Source: Prorocentrum cordatum
Lineage: Eukaryota > Sar > Dinophyceae > Prorocentrales > Prorocentraceae
Length of the DNA: 64,000 nt
Assembly: GCA_963575745.1 (NCBI GenBank)
Contig: CAUYUJ010018060.1
Coordinates: forward strand, 55,001-119,000
Direction: 5' to 3'
Shown here: positions 60,723 through 64,000 of the stretch, one piece after another
How the letters are laid out: each line of letters begins with the position of its first letter
Numbering within the stretch: position 1 is the stretch's first letter
Made by a program: the position numbers and the translations under genes
Notes under the pieces: model-generated
Told to the model about the DNA's origin: nothing
Seen by the model: only the letters and a program-made list of their open reading frames with translations
Databases searched by the model: none

Positions 60723-60727
60723 GTCTC
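60723..60727. repeat. Copia target-site duplication, right
   Basis: GTCTC, identical to 54879-54883. The stretch 60728-62135 holds a (CTC)n run at about 60850-60900 and otherwise no supported gene; a 264-codon minus-strand frame at 60750-61544 has no recognisable feature. Confidence 0.9.
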
Positions 60728-62135
60728 GCATTGCACGCATCCAAACACCTCAGATCCTAGAGGCCATGGCCTCACCCACCTGGTTTGCTCTTGGACCTGA
60801 CGCTGTCCGCAACGGTGGTCGCGTCGCAGCGCGTCGCATCGCGTGCTCCTCGTCCTCCTCCTCCTTCTCCCCCTCCTCCTCCTCCTCCTCCTCCCCCCCC
60901 CATCCTCGCCCTCCCATTATCATCATCAGCACCATCATCAGCATGGACAGGGGTGAGCCGTCGCCTTCGGAAAATTCGCTAAAGCGCGCCTGGCAATGTG
61001 CGCGATGAAGCCAGCCACAGCGAAGCACTATCACATTAATGTGAGGAGGTGCCTTGCGAGTGTCGAAACAAACGCGCGGCTGGGCCCAGATGGCCTTGCA
61101 CGGCAGCAGCGTAAGCAGTAACCACATCAAACGCAAACATAAACTCATGAGGCACATCGCCCCGCCACGCCATGAATTCGACTGCGAGAAGTGGCCGCGT
61201 GCATCTCCGTCAACCCCACCAAATCCATCCTGAGCGTCGATGCTGACGAGCGCGCGACAATTGGCAAGCATGGTAATCAGGCGCCCCCTCAAATGATCGA
61301 GAGTCTCAGCGTGCCCGGAGCGCACGATGTGCGAGACCTGTTGGTTCGCGGTGTGCCGCGTAAGTCCCAATGCAAATGCACACATAAATGTGCTTCGTGC
61401 GTCCATGGAACATAACGGATGCTGACTTAGCACTGAGGGCCCCACACAATCGGATGCCATTATCGCGCACCTCCACCAGGCCCCCGCTGCAGACGACACG
61501 TGCGCGACATAGCCGTCGTAGGTCTGTTCAGCCCCGCCAGCCACGCATCACTATTGAAATTAGCCTGGCGAAAAGACCCAACCATACGCAGTTGCAAATA
61601 CCGCAAATATGAACATAATCTTCGCCCACGCTCCCTACGAGGCCGCGGGCCGTGCGAGGGGCGCGTCGACATGCGTGGCGGGGCACGCAACGCGAGCGAA
61701 TGCGATAGGTTTGTCTGAGAGAGACTGACAACGAGTGAGTCTGATTGTGGATGGGTCTGCGCGCGCGCGAGTCTACGCGCGTAAAAGTCGACGCCGATGT
61801 CGGCGCGCCTCTCGCGCGCCTCTCACGAAGATCGCGCCCCCATCCTTCCCGTTGTTCTTCGCCTTCTTTGCCAGTGCAAGCCCGCGTCCTAGGCTGCGGG
61901 CGCGACGCCGCACAGAGCCCCCGCGACGCGCCCTGGTCGCCCCGAAGGGTTCCCGGCGAGGCGCGCGGGTCGCCCGCTGCGCGGGGCAGAGAGCGAGCAG
62001 GCTGGCCCCCTGGATGCGCGGCCCGAAAGCGGCCTCAATACGTCGAATACGACGCGCAATCCCCGAACATCGACAGTCGCCGCCCTGCGAACTCCGCCAC
62101 TGGGCCGCCATGCGAGTTCCGCCGCGGAGACCTTA

Positions 62136-62803
62136 GGTGTAGCCCCCTGTGGGGACACGGAACGCTATACTGGGAGGTGGATGACGCATGCGGGCGGCCC
62201 CACTGGGGACTTCGGCGGGGCCCCCTATGGAGCCACGACGTGCCGCGCTGAGAGTGGATGAAGCATGCGGGCGGCCCCACTGGAGCCTTCGGTGGAGTTC
62301 CCTATGGGGTCACGAAGCGTTGCGCTGGGTGGTGGACGACGCATGCGGGCGGCCCCGGTGGGGCCAGCGGTGGAGCTCGCTATGGGGTCACGAAGCGCTG
62401 TGCTGGGTGGTGGATGACGCCAGCGGGCGTTCCCACTGGGGCCTTCGGTGGAGCCCCCTATGGGGCCACGAAGAGCTGTCCTGGGTGGTGGGTGACGCAT
62501 GCGGGCGGTCCACTTGGGGCCTTCGGTGAAGCCCCCTATGGTGCCACGAAGCGCTGTCCTGGGTGGGGGATGACGCATGCAGGCGGTCGCACTGGAGCCT
62601 TCGGTGGAGCTCCCTATGGAGCCGCGAAGTGCTGCGCTGGGCGGTGGACGACGCACGCGGGCGGTCTCACTTCCCCATCGGGCCACGAAGCGCTGCACTG
62701 GGCGGATGAAACGCAGGGGGGGAGGGAGGAGGGTGATGGGGGGGGAGGGGGGGGCGGAGGAGAACGCGGGGACCGTCTCTTCAAAACGAGGACCAACAAA
62801 AAC
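62136..62803 (+). repeat. Satellite element C
   Basis: Seven units of about 80 bp with the GACGCATGCGGGCGG and TGGAGCTCCCTATGG core, then a G run and the shared end CGCGGGGACCGTCTCTTCAA plus about 20 bases. The start differs from A and B, so this copy may be 5'-truncated. Confidence 0.85.
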
Positions 62804-62949
62804 ATAGGATGTCCGGGGAATGAATAACGCGACGGCTGAACTCGCACGCAAGTACGCGCTGACGCTGACGTGCCAAGACTCCTCTCACCTTCCACGCCAG
62901 AACTGCGAGGTCCCTGGGGTCTGGTGCGAAGCGTCGGCCTTATACCCGA

Positions 62950-63640
62950 CATCGCTGAAAAAAAAGGATCGCTGACCTCGCCCAACCGCTGCTCCAGCCG
63001 GATGTCCTCAAGCTCCTGGTCGAGCAGCGCGTTCGCGAGCGGGTCTTGGCGGATCTCCAGCGCGCCGGAGCTCCACGCTCGCTGCAACGGACGCGCCGGG
63101 CGTTCGACGCTCCTCTTGCGGAAGACCACCCGCCCGAGGTCCCAGTCCGCATCGACTTAGTCTCCTCTGCGCACAAATTCCCGGCCGCCCCGCACTCGCG
63201 TTGAATGAGCACCGCGCGGCTCTCCCCGTGAAGGCCCACCCTCGCGAGGCCCCTGATCTCCAGTGTGCCGAAGCTTGTCGCTCTCAGCCCCGGGGCGCGG
63301 GATCCTCGAACCCTTCCAGCTCATCATGAACTTCTTCATCTGCTCGTTGTTTGCGAACAGTATCTTGGCCTGGTCACAGCAACTGCCCACGCCGTACATA
63401 TCCCTGCTCTCTGCGGGCGCGTTTTTGCTGAGCTCGGTCGCCAGGCGGCGCTCGACCTTCTCCTTGTCCCACGCGCGGGGAAACCCGCCACGAAGCCAAC
63501 GTGCTGGGTTTTTCCCATGCGAACGCGCCGCAACTGCCGCTCCTGCTGGACCTGGCCGCTCGGACCGGCCATGCGCTACAAGCAGGAGTTCCGCAGGTCG
63601 GGCTGACCTGGCGCCGAGCCCGCGCCGGGCCTGGGAGCCG
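62950..63640 (-). pseudogene. Minus-strand retroelement-like ORF, frameshifted
   Basis: Three minus-strand frames join into protein-like sequence. First: WLRGGFPRAWDKEKVERRL, LSKNAPAESRDMYGVGSCCD and NEQMKKFMMSWKGSRI (about 63500-63290). Second: RAVLIQRECGAAGNLCAEETK (about 63215-63155). Third: DADWDLGRVVFRKRSVERPA and ANALLDQELEDIRLEQRLG (about 63150-62975). Two indels are needed, near 63235 and 63155. Upstream (to 64000) the strand is Arg/Pro/Ala-rich. It ends shortly before an A8 run at 62958-62965. I do not recognise a domain; the charged helical character would fit a LINE ORF1, but this is a guess. Confidence 0.35.
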
Positions 63641-63650
63641 CGGCGCCGGT

Positions 63651-64000
63651 TGCTGGCGACGCCCGCCTCGACTCCAGCGCCTCCAGCCTAGCCCCCCGCG
63701 CCCTCGGCTTGGCCTGGGCAGACGCAGCGCCCCGTGAGCTGGAGCCCGCCGCGCGGCGCGCGGCGCCGACCTGCGTCTCGACGCCCTCCGCTCGCGCGCC
63801 CGGGCTCTCGTTGATCGCACCGATGAAGAACGTGGCCGGGCACGGCTGGGCGGGGCCCGTCGTCGGCGGCGGCGGCGGCCCGCGCTGACCGGGGAGGGCG
63901 CCTCTGGGCCGAGGGGCCGCGGGCTCGCTGGCAGCCGCCGCGGGTTCCTCCGCTGCGCCCGCGGGGTCGCCCAGGCCAGCGCCGTCGTTGGCCTCAGCAT
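63651..64000. other. GC-rich edge, no supported gene
   Basis: Arg/Pro/Ala-rich frames on both strands; probably the upstream linker of the minus-strand ORF, cut by the window edge. Confidence 0.4.

Noticed and set aside
60750-61544. 264-codon minus-strand frame
   Set aside because: Part of it is a CTC/GAG run, and the rest shows no motif, conserved pattern or homology I can recognise.
1-64000. tRNA, rRNA and snRNA genes
   Set aside because: I found no convincing cloverleaf, rRNA core or snRNA motif by reading; a covariance-model scan would settle this.

Overview
The window looks like a repeat-dominated piece of a dinoflagellate nuclear genome. The decisive clue is a complete 22-nt dinoflagellate spliced leader (DinoSL) in the DNA at 43387-43408. 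High GC content, dense degenerate minisatellites, long homopolymers, decayed retroelements of several classes and almost no single-copy genes agree with this. The genus cannot be told. A run of exactly 100 N (4782-4881) is an assembly gap.

Layout. 1-3440 holds CA/CG microsatellites, two reverse-oriented blocks of a dispersed satellite (unit about 80-105 bp) and an AT-rich degenerate repeat. 3808-5755 holds two halves of a transposase-like gene on opposite strands around the gap; the left half has a degraded DinoSL-like sequence just before its ATG. 6231-7644 is an unrecognised four-exon gene with three very short introns that join in phase. 8097-9863 encodes a long charged repeat protein. 9864-12190 is simple repeats, including a perfect 17-bp inverted repeat.

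12169-28606 is read as one very large, decayed tyrosine-recombinase (DIRS/Ngaro-type) retrotransposon. In order it has a membrane ORF1, a gag-like ORF with a CCCH knuckle and a C5-methyltransferase-like PPC domain, two poly-T tracts, a low-complexity ORF, reverse transcriptase, RNase H, a second methyltransferase-like domain with eroded catalytic motifs, a tyrosine recombinase with all catalytic residues, a membrane tail, and a 200-bp direct repeat pair resembling split direct repeats. 28620-41778 has no convincing gene. It carries a terminal-inverted-repeat miniature element (five copies in the window), three foldback elements, and many short tandem duplications.

41779-50887 is nested: two satellite elements with shared ends, the second interrupted by a 6.8-kb APE-type LINE. 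The LINE begins exactly with the DinoSL, ends in A8, and is flanked by a 15-bp target-site duplication. 52440-54560 has a minisatellite followed by an RTE-like LINE reverse transcriptase. 54884-60722 is a structurally complete Ty1/copia element on the minus strand (131-bp LTRs, 5-bp TSD GTCTC, PBS, gag-PR-IN-RT-RH) whose polyprotein also ends in a membrane tail. 62136-62803 is a third end-bearing satellite element, and the right edge carries a broken minus-strand retroelement ORF.

Together the window records repeated reverse transcription, including reverse transcription of trans-spliced mRNA. Two unrelated retroelement classes (DIRS-like and Copia) carry unexplained membrane-spanning C-terminal modules. 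Nearly every retroelement reading frame is interrupted by frameshifts, which reflect either decay or residual sequencing indels.
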